From Heterobilharzia americana (taxonomy: Eukaryota; Platyhelminthes; Trematoda; Strigeidida; Schistosomatidae), in NCBI GenBank assembly GCA_944470555.2, contig OX104130.1, forward strand, positions 74,529,160-74,593,159: a DNA stretch of 64,000 nt, given 5' to 3'. The translations under genes and the position numbers were made by a program. The notes under the pieces were generated by a model. It did not search any database, was not told the origin of the DNA, and saw only the letters and a program-made list of their open reading frames with translations. Below are positions 21,690-33,400 of this stretch, in pieces. Positions within the stretch are counted from its first letter, which is position 1. Every line of letters begins with the position of its first letter.

Positions 21690-22680
21690 TTTTGATGAAA
21701 TTTTGCACCACTAACCTGTTCCTCCAATGGCTGTTAAAGCATTTTGATGCCACCGTCACATAAATCCGCAAGAAAGATTCTAGGAATCTCTCACCAAATT
21801 ACAGACCGGTAGGTTTGACTAATACTGTAGTTTAAGGACTGTTCTAGTGCGAAATGTGACGGACGTAGAGGCCAGTCGCTAATTAGCCGTACCTGTTTTA
21901 TGCCCCATGAATACGAGACCAGGGAAGAAGACAAAAGCGTCGTCGGATGGAATAGTATATTCGCGATGTTGCGCCCAGGGACTGATGGGTTCCGACTGGC
22001 TAGCTAGGGTAGTCGATTAAGAGCAGTGCAAGGTAACACGACAGCGTGCCAAATGGGGCGGACGCCTAACCGGGTGCCTTCAGCTGTGAAGGTCAGGAGC
22101 AATGTTGAATCTTGTCTCACCTTAGGCTATTGATCTTTTCAGACTACGCTAGTTTGTTCTTCGATCTCGTATTTGGGGACACATTACAGGTGAGGATTAT
22201 TGATGACTGTTCTCCTTGTCCGTCAAGCTAGCGGAGGGGAATTTTCTGAAAAGCCCCTCATGATCGAAGAAAGTTGAGCGCAGTCTGACGGTGATGGGAT
22301 GTGTTTCGAAGTCATTTTCCCGGACTTCATTAAGGTGTTCGACAGGGTTGCTCGGTAAACCGGAAAGCGTTGGAATCACAGCCAGCCTACTTGCATGGAC
22401 AAGAAAGTTCCTTGTTGGTAGGAGGTGAAGAGTAGGGATCACTTCTCTTCTCTCTACCTGGAAGTCGCGGAGAGTGGAGTGCCTCAGGGCACGGCCCTGG
22501 TTCTCTGGCCATTTCTCCTATGTATAAATGAGCTGCCAAATAACACGAACTCCCCTACGGTTTTCCACGCTGATGGTGTAAAAATCTGGCGGAAATTAGG
22601 AGTGGCTAAGATACACAAGCAGTTCAGACAGACCTAAACGGTCTGTTTGGTTGACCAGAGAAATGGATAAGGTGCATCAT
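21690..22680 (+). pseudogene. CR1-like LINE RT, split by a solo LTR
   Basis: SPNYRPVGLTNTV at about 21795 is the RT block that precedes a solo LTR. Beyond it the RT resumes with CFEVIFPDFIKVFDRVAR, then VAESGVPQGTALVLWPFLLC and INELPNNTNSPTVFHADGVK (the catalytic FADD is FHADG). The order fits one CR1-like copy with the LTR nested inside. It is heavily decayed. Confidence 0.65.
21833..22152 (-). mobile_element. Solo LTR of a diverged Gypsy relative
   Basis: Collinear with the 342-bp LTR at 18289, with shared blocks such as AATACGAGACCA, GGATGGAATAGTATATT, AACACGACAGCGTGCCAAAT and CGGGTGCCTTCAGCT. It has many substitutions and small indels. No internal Gypsy sequence adjoins it, so it arose by LTR-LTR recombination or is a remnant. 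Confidence 0.8.
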
Positions 22681-22689
22681 AGCACACAG

Positions 22690-23100
22690 ATGACGAGACC
22701 TACGATATTGACGTGACTCCTCCACCGGCAGTGCCGATCTACAATGACCAAGGAGTCACAGTGAGTCATGGTCACGGCCCGACCTCCCAAGACCGACTTA
22801 ATGAGCCAAGCCTCTCCTCTTTACTCTTCGCAGACAGGGTTGATCTAACCGTGCTATACGGGATTCGACGGAATAATTTTGGGCCTGATCTATCTTCCCT
22901 TTTCCTTCTCACTAGGTCGTGACACGCCAGAGGAGATAGCAGAAGACAAAGCAAGGAACGAACATAAGCTTTGCAGGGTACTGCTCCTCGCGCCGAGTAA
23001 CCGACTACTAGAAGAAGCGGTGCCCGCATCATCAACATATCCTCTTGGACACAGGGATCTACCGGAAGGGGATCAATGTAGGCTCATGGCCTTCCGCCCC
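22690..23100. other. Unassigned sequence between LINE and Gypsy relics
   Basis: About 400 bp of relatively GC-rich sequence with no motif I can assign. It may be the upstream part of the decayed Gypsy pol that follows. Confidence 0.3.
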
Positions 23101-25275
23101 TAAACAACATGCCGGAATCTGAATCTTATGCCTCATACTCAAGATTTGACCTTGACAGTATGCAGAACATAATATTTTCGAAGAGTGACCTGGTGAAAGC
23201 GTGCAACTGGGTACCTCTGAAGGCAGAAGATAACACGGAAACAGCGCCTATTGCACCTTTTGGACCGTTTTAATTCCCGTGCATTCATTTTGGTCCACGG
23301 AATGTAGTACAAACATTCCATGGTTTTCATTTTGTTTGTGTGGACACCGACGACTATTTCACTGCGAGTCCAGATAGGGAAAGTCATCCTAAACATTTGG
23401 GTCTCTCATTCCATCCACTAAAAGAGGGCTGTACTACAGTCAACATCTAGAAATGTCAAATGGTATTTGAATCGCCTGATTTTCTTGGGCGTACTATTGA
23501 CAACAATGGCGCGCGCTCATTGACAAATGAGGTAATAGCTATTCTTGACTGCCCTTAGCTGACCGCTCGAAAGCAGCTCCTCACTTTCAGCAGCCTGGTT
23601 AGCTGTTACCGAATATTTAATCCCCATTGTTTCTCTCTCACGAGGCCACACACGGATCTGCCTCAAGGGAACACAAAGCATAGGACACTAGATAACGCGG
23701 CTAGACCTACTTTTTGCAAGCACAGGGAAGGCATCGCAAATGCAACGACGCTCATATACCATTACCCTAATGCCTCTTTGAGTGTTGCTGTCTGTCGATG
23801 CACCTAACACTGGAATTGCGGCAGGATTGTAACAGCTGGCTGGCAACCGGTGGCAGCCACCAGCCTTTTTCTTGAGGTGGATGCAGGGGGCGGAAACACG
23901 GAATAGTACGTTCGGCAGGGAACTCATAGCTATGTACTGCCACACGTGACATTTTCGACATTCGGTTGAGGGTTGCAATTTCATCATTTCCCCGGAACGG
24001 AAACCAGCTACCCTCTCTCTCTTGGTTCAGTATCCAATCAGCACTCCCGGAGTGGGTCACGACAACCGGACTGTGTATCCAAGTTCACCTCAGACTTTCG
24101 CCGTATGTACGGGGCAAACAACCTTGTGGCCGACGCATCATCTCGAATACATGCGATGATCCGAATCCAGCACTGACCTTGTTGGATTGGCTCAGCTTCA
24201 GAAAGAAAATCCTGGGGTGGTCCACGAGTTGTCAGCCACAACAGAATCCGGCGAGACAAAATACAGATGCAATTTTATGTAATGCGTCCCCCGGGCGACG
24301 GCGCCTGGTGGTCCTGAAACGGTGTTCACGCAGCGCTTTCAGTACTTTGGACAATCCGTCTCATTCAGATGTACCAGCCGCCATCAGGCTTATCGCACAG
24401 CGTTCTTCCTGGTCTGAAACGAACGAAGACAATAAATAGTGGTCACAGTCATGCGTGACCCTTCGAAAGTGTAAGGTCACACGATATACAGCAAGCCTTT
24501 GGGGTTCTTTGCTAGTCATGGATGCGCGTTTCCACCATGTCCATCTAGATATGGTAGGACCCGACCAGAATCTAATGGGAACACACCCTGACCGGCGTGT
24601 ATCGCTTTGCGGGGTGGTCACTGCCTATTTAGGAAGTTAGTTGTGAAACTGCACCAAATGTCTCCACAAAAAGATGGATGGAAACTTTGAATGTCCACCC
24701 TACGTAACAGTTGACCGCGGGTACCAACTCGAGTGCGGCTTATTTCACGTTGTAACCGGATGCTTAGGTAACATTAGGTTTCAAGCGTTGGCCCACTACC
24801 CATAGGCAAATGGCATGGCAGGACGCTTCCCCTGACATTTGAAGGCTGCCCCTCAGGCTGCAGACATGCCTCAGTGGGTCGAGGCACTGTCTCTGATCCT
24901 GCTATCCGGAACGTGTTGAGATCTGATTCTAAATGTGCTTCCAGATAGATTTTTTACTCTTTACCTACCAGATGAGTTCGTTTCCCTTTCAACTTTCACC
25001 CGTGTTTCTGATGGAATGTGGCACGTCACTAGGCCTACGGGTGTGACGCCTTCCGTTAAGCTTGTTACTGTTCGACCCCAAAAGGTGGGTGTCTTCATTC
25101 ACCCGGAATAGGTCACACTCTTCCGCACGCCATGACAACGTTCGTCAACTACTTGAACCACCCAACGATGGATTATTCAAAATCATCAAGCGGCACGAAA
25201 ACTGCCGTGTAATCTAGCAGAACGGACGTGAATATGCTGCTAGTATAAGCTATTTGAAACCAACATGCTTCGAAA
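23100..25275 (+). pseudogene. Decayed Gypsy pol: RT end, RNase H, integrase
   Basis: Translating across frames gives, in order, MQNIIFSKSDLVKACNWVPL, APIAPFGPF, FVCVDTDDYFTASPD (the catalytic YIDD box as VDTDD), DFLGRTIDNNGARSLTNEVI and ARKQLLTFSSLVSCYRIFNP (RT thumb and connection). The integrase part reads FHHVHLDMVGPDQNLMG, VDRGYQLECGLFHVVT, YPxANGMAGRFP, and at the end LEPPNDGLFKIIKRHENC and ISYLKP. Tens of stops and frameshifts interrupt it. It is an old + strand copy of the same broad group as the element at 18.3 kb and includes the domains that one lacks. Confidence 0.8.
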
Positions 25276-25279
25276 GTAA

Positions 25280-27300
25280 CCCTATCGGAGACATTGTTTT
25301 CGGTCACAGTACTTGTCCCCCCTTAACGCATGCAGCGAAGGCGAATCCACACAACTGCCAACTATATGGAACATTGCACTGAACAAACGGGGTGCTGAAC
25401 AATATAGAAAGACCATTTTGATGACACCCACTGGCAAACACATGAGTGAATTTCACCATATTATTCCGCCTGTCGATATGATCAAGGGGGAAATATTTTC
25501 CAAAAATCAGCAATAACAATCAATATGTGTCCTCGCATAGAGTGTTTTACATGAAAAGCGACATTTTACATGCGTCATCAGGCTGATGTAAACTGAAATA
25601 ATCTCCAGTTTCCGCTTGTCTGTTTTTCTGGTTATTCACGCTACGTACTTTTCCTCCTGAGATTACAGCTACTGCAGTAGAGGGATTCAATACTGATGCT
25701 GGTCTTTGTAGTCTTAACGGACTTGTTAAGCTGAAAGCACCCGGTCATGCGTCTACGTCATTCGGCACTTCATCATAGTACGTTGCTCTGTTTGTGCATA
25801 GTCCCCCAGTCAACTAGTTGCTACGCAAGACATCATCGGAAGCACTGGGCGCCGACTTCTTTCGAACTCACTTTCGATACCACATACATAGGACAGCACA
25901 GAAACTAAAACCTGAACATAGCAGACTGGATTTTAGGTGCAACGTCCACCTGTAAAAAGTAGTTACGGTTCCCAATGTCTTCCGAACAGAATTGACCCAG
26001 GTGAATATACCGGGACCATTTAAGCGCTGACTTAAAAAGTGATTGCGATTTAGGCCTGAGCTGAGTCACAGGTAATCTCCCCTACCTATTCTACTGTATC
26101 CTATGGTCCTTCTTCGCTTTTTAGCCAGATTCGCAGCCAGAGGAAGTGGTGTTTTAGTGGTTTTAGATGGGCGGGTCATTTTAGAGGAGGCCACGCCCGA
26201 GGAAAACAGATGCTTCAGTGTAGTCATCCAGGGTTCGGTTCCAGAGCCTCTCCTGTCTTTTATTTTGTCAAATGACTAGCACTTACATGTTGTTTCCGAA
26301 AGCGTTCCCTTGGCTGATGATGTGGGGCTATGGAACGAAAAAAGTGGCGAAGTTGGCCAGTTTGCCTCGTGAGATGATTTTAACCGACTTCGACATTAGA
26401 CATGCTAAAACAGGCCAGACTTCAATTCTGGAAAGTGTAGGGTGACACTGGCACTATATGACAAATGTCACCCACCAAACCCTAATGGAGTAGAAATAAT
26501 TCATTCTGCGTCGAAAAAGAACTTGGGGTTTTGAATCCTCTGATCTTAAATCTTACGCTATCTGTGAGAAAGCTGTATTCTTCGCAACTGGCACCCGTAT
26601 CCCTGTGACTAGTCCCGGACAGTGTTTCTACCGAATACTAAATGGTTTCACGTGGCTTTGCCCATAATTTTGGACCATCGTCTTTCTTCCTTCTCTCCAA
26701 AAGATAGGAACCTTTGGAACACACCAAAAGACACTACAGCAAATCCTGTCATGGACCACGTTTTAGAAAATATGAGACGCTCATGGCAGCAATGAATCTG
26801 TATCCCCTGGGATAGGGGTGATAAGAAGATGACCAAATAGGAATGCGCAACATTCCAAACGCTTTGGTTTACCCGCTTGAGCTAAGCTGTTATACGACTC
26901 ATAGGTAGAACGCCCAGAAGTACGAATTTGAGTGCAGTAGGCGTAACCTAAACTCCCCAAGAGTTGTTAATGCTTGGAATGTTTCCCTTGTGGGATCTGT
27001 TTGGGCTAAACCCCTGAAACCCTTCAAACACAAACGATGTCAGCTTATGGCTCCAGAGTGATGTTATAGACTAATTCGTTTGTAACCTGGTCTTTTTAAT
27101 TTATACATTTGTTTTTTCCTTCTTTGTCTTTATTTCCACGCCCTCAGATTCGGGAGCTAGTGTCCCACCGACTATAAACATGAAAGCAATTTATGTGAAA
27201 GCTTCTTCTATTCCGTCAACAATCATTCAAAAGTATGCATTGGATGTTGAAATCAGGTCTATGATAATACAGCGTGAATTAGCCTTATACGTTACATTCA
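25280..27300. other. Unassigned region upstream of LYAR
   Basis: No convincing gene or repeat recognised. The last ~200 bp must hold the LYAR promoter or a trans-splice acceptor. TTACATTCAG directly before the start codon resembles a splice acceptor, which would suit spliced-leader addition in a fluke, but this is inference. Confidence 0.4.
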
Positions 27301-27303
27301 GGC

Positions 27304-27425
27304 ATGGTGGTTTTCGTATGTACACAATGTAATGCTACTTTGAAAAAAAGTAATGCTCGACTCCACTTACAGTCTTCGAGACCTTGTTCTGTGGTATCAT
27401 GTGTAGACTGCCATAAAGATTTTGA
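27304..27425 (+). CDS. LYAR: LYAR exon 1 (zinc finger)
   Basis: The ATG at 27304 is the only start that gives the conserved MVxFxCxxC beginning. The exon ends in phase 2 before GTAGGT; the 32-nt intron 27426-27457 ends AATGTAG. Without removing it the frame hits TAG immediately. Confidence 0.9.
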
Positions 27426-30400
27426 GTAGGTTTGCAACATAATTTATGCCAATGTAGTAAATCGTCGGTAGACTCTCACTGTGTGTGTATCTCTGAGAAA
27501 GAGAAGTATGACAAAGCAAGGTTTATGGAGTCATCAAAGAACGACAAGTCACACAAGCAGGCGGAATGGATTGTGAAAATCGAAGACCTAATCAAAAACT
27601 GTAAATCTACTAAACATAAGAAGCTACTTGAAAACCTGCGAGGCGCTTCTAATGTGCCAAAGAAGAAAAAGAAGTTCCAGGTAGCTTTCAAGATTGCCTA
27701 ATTAAAAATGCAGAACTTCATGAAGTCAAAGTATCGCGGTATACCCAGTCAAACCATAGACGAAATATGGGGATTGTTAGAGACGGTCAAACCTGTGTCT
27801 GGATATAATGTTTCTTCAGTATCACAGAAAAGATCAACTGTGGAGATACAAAATGAAAAACCAAAGCCCAAGAAACAAAAGTTGGATGGTAGGTTTTTCC
27901 TATAAACAACGCCTTGGCAGTAAATGGTTGTGCTTCCCATATATCCTCCGATCTCATTAAAGAAATTTTGGCACAGTTTGGCGACCAAACCTCCTTCAAA
28001 GTTTTGAGTAAAAAGGTTTGTCTAGAAATTTTTATTCTAATTCGAGTCACTGGTAAAACTTTGCTTTCTGTGTCACAGTAATGCTACTTTTCAGGAGAGC
28101 ATGGGAAACTATTACCTAGTTTCGTAGGATGGCTTCATTAGATGTGCCTATAAGATGATGGAAGATATAATACATCTCAAAAGCCCCTTTTTGAGTTGTG
28201 TACTAGAGTGTGGGCCACCCGTGTTCCTCCAGGCCGAAGTGAACAAAGTGGAGTTTGAACCCGAGGTCTATATCTTGGAATTCAAGTGTCTCAATTAACA
28301 AGCTATATATGTGCTGTTAAATAATATCGTAACTTGTACCAGCCTCTGGGGTTCTATGCTAGTAACCTATATGGCTTACTACATCCTTAAATAGTATACG
28401 CATTGAGTAGAAATTCTCATCAACCAAGAACATTGTACAGCGAGTGAAAAACTTCGCTTACTGTGTGAAAGGTAGTTGTACTAACTAACTGTCAAAACCT
28501 CCTTAGGCAGAGTCAGGTCAAACCCTATACCTACTGACTTGAGGTCAAGTGCCCCAACCAGTGAGTTGCAGCTCCTAGTGTGAACGTATAAAAGATGTGT
28601 TTGTTTGTCCTTTTGTAGGTTTCACCATTGTTAACAACAGAAGTAAAAGGTTTTTCGTTCACCTTAAAAGCAAAACCTTTCTGGTAGATAGATTAGTGCT
28701 CTGTGGCTTCGGTTCTAGATTCTGTTTCCAACCACAAGTCCTGCTATTAAGTCCAAACTATTTTCTTTTGTTCTGGTCGTGGTATTGCTTAGTCAACTAA
28801 CAGTAATAAGAGCGAGACCTTAACAAGACGATGGCTAATAGCCTAGTGCTTGAGACGACAACTACAGTTGGCCAATTTTGTACTGATTTTTAGGTGTTAC
28901 TGTTGCCTAACACTTGACCAGCCTTACATAAATTAATGTGCATCAGTGCCCAACTAATTAGTACCTTGCCTGCATGCAAGTACTGATAACAAAAGACATG
29001 CGAAAACATTATGCGGTCGGTAGTACTCAGACAAACAGTTTATTTATTAGTCAGAGAATAAGAGGTTAAATTAAGGGGAGGGTGTTACCTTTTCTGTCCA
29101 TTAATGGCTAAGCTAGTGTTTCCTACCAAAACAGAGCAAAAGCACAAATGACGAATGTCAAGGTGTGTATGCGTATACACTAAAACAAATTTAGAGAACT
29201 AAAGTCACTCGACGCCGTCACACGAAAGCACCACACTTTACATGTATTGTAAAGTTCTCGAACGATAGTCACGCACATGGCGTGACCAGTAGTTTGCCTT
29301 GTTAATTGTTATTCGTAACACTATTATAACCCGGAACGAATAACCCAGTAGTCGTGTCGTTTTGGAGTTACTGTTACCTATACATATCGCCCTAAACAGT
29401 GGAGTAGCTGTATTGTGTAGGAACACGTATCTTAGTAACCGAAAGTAGGTTTCCAAACACTGTCCATAACTCTTACTTGGACATATTCATATTAATTCTA
29501 GGGGTTCAAAGCTATAAACCATAATTGTTACGAATGCTCTATAAGTATATAGGAAACAAGTCTGATTTGATCATTATGACAACAAGCTTTTTATCATCTC
29601 AGCAAGTTTAGAATATTCAAACAACACTTTCCCAGATAATTCATTATGTAAGCTACAGCTTCACCAGCACAATGTTCGGACTCTTAAGCGTCAAAAGTTT
29701 ACGCAATCAAATGGTACATAAAATTACTTGTGTGTAGGTCAATGCGTAGCTGTTTTGTTGTGGCGCATTGATTTAGGCAGTTCACTTTCAGCTAGTGGGT
29801 CACTGGTTTGAACGTCACTTCGATATCACTCTTCCCTACCCACTTGTTCTTTGTGTATTACTGTAAAGTGTGCTAACTCGTATCGAAGCACTTGTGTGCA
29901 AGGTTTTACGTTGGTTTTGTCTGTCTGTCCACGTACTGCGTTCTGGGCTGCCAGGTGGAATCACTATCCCTCGCACAATAGGTGTGGCTCATTGTTTAAT
30001 GCATGGAAGTGTACAAGGTTGCTGAAGGAGACTCGTATGTCTACGTTTTGTGGTCTGTTGTCCAAGCTGACTAATTATGGTTAGTTGTCAAATTCCTATT
30101 CCTATTGCTATTGTCACTTGTCAAAGTATGGCGAAGTATGTTCCAAAGTATGTACGTTACCGAATATGTAGGTGTCTTGTTCCCCCTTGTATGAAAATAT
30201 GAAAAAAACAAGTTCATTGGTGAGTTATAAGTAATCATTATCGTTTTTCAAATGTTCAAATTGGGTTCATATTGAGTGGTTTTGTCGGATTCGAGTCTGT
30301 CAAATAGGTTATAAGTCTATTCCTTCCTTTTTGTTGATTGCATTTGATGTCGTTTAAGTCTCTAGGTTTTATGATATCACTTATCCGAATCCTTTCCCGA

Positions 30401-33400
30401 TTCGTCAATATTTTCACAGTCAATTTCATACTCACTTTCGGTGGCTACTGTTGGACGTTTTTCCAGACTTCTGATTCTTTCTTAGGTGAACCAATTATGT
30501 TCATCCACTTAAATTTTTGAATGTCTACAGCTATCACTGATATACTTGACCCGACATTTCGTGCATTTCATCTCATAAATATAGTTGTTTTGTGTCATCT
30601 TTGGAAGTACATCTTTCGCTGTGACCAAAGCTTTTTTTAAGGAATTTGAAGACTTAAAACAGACCGTAACATATATATCGAAAACTCTTCAAATTTGTCT
30701 TGAAGTACCTTTTTATTTGAAATTTTTATTGTTGATACATGGGACGTCGTTGTTATATTCTGTTTATTCCTTGTTATTCTTACTATAAACGCTTTAAAAA
30801 ACGTCTTGAATAGTCGTTTACGATTAGGATTTGTTCTGCTTTCGATATTTCACTTTCTACATCCTTTGTGTTTATCACGATACTTTAGACTCTGTTCACA
30901 GCTACTGTAACTTTCATGCTCATTCAGTGATCTGATTGGAACTGTAGATATGTTTCAGAATGATTAGATTCCTTGTTAATTATTCTGATTTATATTTCCA
31001 TTCTGATATTCTTCGGATGAGAAAATTTTGAAAAACTTATTGTTCTCATTCAATTCGATTTCCTTCGTAAATGTGATATTCAGTTAGTGTTGCAGAAAGC
31101 TTTCATGGTTCCCGTTTTCAATGAGAATGGACTACTCAATGCCCTCCCTTCTAGCATCTCCATATACAAATTAGCTACAATTGAAGATGCTGGTGAGCCC
31201 AATGCAACTCCATTTGTCTGACGGTATTTATTAATGTGTAAAGTATGTCGATTCAGACAACCTCAATAATACCGAGGTATCTTCACTTGACAACAGGCAT
31301 TCAGCCTATAATACCTCATTGTGATCAAGTGCATTCTATACAACACTAAGTGGGTTGTCTATGGGGAGAGGTTGCAGAATGGAAAATACTGAAAGTAAAA
31401 CAAATCCTAGTGAAAAAAGACTATCTGAAGCGTTTTTAAGCAGTATTTCCAATAACCATAGACGAATCGAAAAATTGGAAATAGAACAAAGTCATGGGTG
31501 TAAACGAAGTTAATCTCATCTTATGTAGTCATTCTTCAGCATAGTAAATAATTAAGATTCCAGTTACACTTGGCACTATTTAAATTTCGAATTGCCGCAC
31601 GATTCGTTTGATGCATCCAATGTGTTGTCTCTGGGGCATGCAAGTGGTTAATACAAAAATAAGGAATTCACTTAACTACACTCGTCTATGTGCTCTGGAT
31701 GTAATAACCGCACAGTTATTAGATTATAGTTGTTACGAATGTTTGTGATGCGTTTCTCGCCACCCAAGTGCAAATTATTGCTTCAGGACTGGTCTTCAAT
31801 GGTACCCCGACTAGCGTATACCAAAGGCTTGGTTGGCTTTTGCCAACTCACACCATCTGTGGCACCTCTGCGATGTCTGATTGTCTATCAAGGATTGAGC
31901 GTGCTGTGCTGTTGCTGCTGTGTGGCTGTGAAACGTGGGGATTAAAGGTGGAAGACATGAGAAGGCTTCTGGTGTTTGACCACAGCTGCCTTCGTAGCAT
32001 AGGTCGTGTTTCTTGGTGTCAGCGCGTGAGTAATACAGAGGTCAAGTGTAGAGAGAAGTAAGACAGTTGATACAGTTATGAACCTTCATTGACTAATATG
32101 GCTGGTTGGGACACGTACTGCGTATGCCTAGTCACCGATTGCCTCGTCGCACAATGTTCGTCGGCGTAGGTTCAGGCTAGAAGAAGACCCACGCGACCAG
32201 ACTAAAGCATGTCATCAGTGCATAAAGTCCTTGATCGTTGGTTTGAGCCATGTAGGGCGATGCAAACTGGCCGGTTGGGGTCTGTGGAACAAGAGAAACC
32301 AGTGGTTAGAGACTAGGTGATATGGCTCAGAACCGATGTCAGTGGCGCAGATGTATGCACACATCCTCACACTAACAACTATATGTAGTCTCAATATCTT
32401 CTCGGTCTTCCTTCTCTTTTACTACTTCCTTTGACCGATTTTTCTTTCATCTTCCCTTCTATTGCCTTATTACTTGATGTGGTGATATGAGGTGTGGCAG
32501 CCTGGACCGTTACGCAGTAATGCCTGGTCGTGTGTTGATCTTGATAATGAGTTGTTACGAAAGCAGTTCTATTCATTCCCATGATCAAGAGGTTTTTGAA
32601 GCTTGAAATACTGGCAGCTCAGTTCATTCACTTAAATTTTAGTTGTTTCAAGATCATGAAATCGGTTTATCTTCATTTCACTTGATTGGAATGTTTTTAA
32701 ACTTCACAAATGAATATCCCGATACTTAAGTGTTAACTGAAACTTTATACCACATTATATATGATATTCAGTGCCTTCCTGTTTCCAGTTATTTAAACTA
32801 TAACTCTCATTTTATTGTTTTATTCACGACCAGTTAATAAATAAACTTTCTCCTAAAATGTGAGGCATAAAAAATCCATATTGCAATGTTCTACAACTAA
32901 AGCTAACCTGGTGCTTGAATGCTTTTCTTTATCTCTTTGAATCGAAATTTTCAACATGTACAGATAGCCATAAATTAGGAATAACAACTTGGACATGAAA
33001 AGCAGTTACGCTGAATATCTAATATGACTGTTAGGCATATTGTGAAACCATTAACGTTTTAGTCTATTCCTTCTTAAATGGTCGAAAGTTCACTGAGTGG
33101 TCTAAAGGTGACCGGTAAAATTGACTAAACTCCTGTTCTTTCTCTCTCTGTACATATGGTATGTAATATTTTTTGATTACTATCTCTGCTCTCTATTTCT
33201 CTACACGCAGATGTACTGTAAATATAAAACTAGCATACCTTCTACACAAGAATGCATGACAAAAAAGGAATTCAAAGTTAAGCTGTCTGATTTCATTCAG
33301 AACTCAAATAATCTAACTTATTCACCTACTGATGGTATGGTTAGAATAGTTGACAATGGTTTATCCATCAAAACAAATTCACGTAAGTTATCGATTTTTG

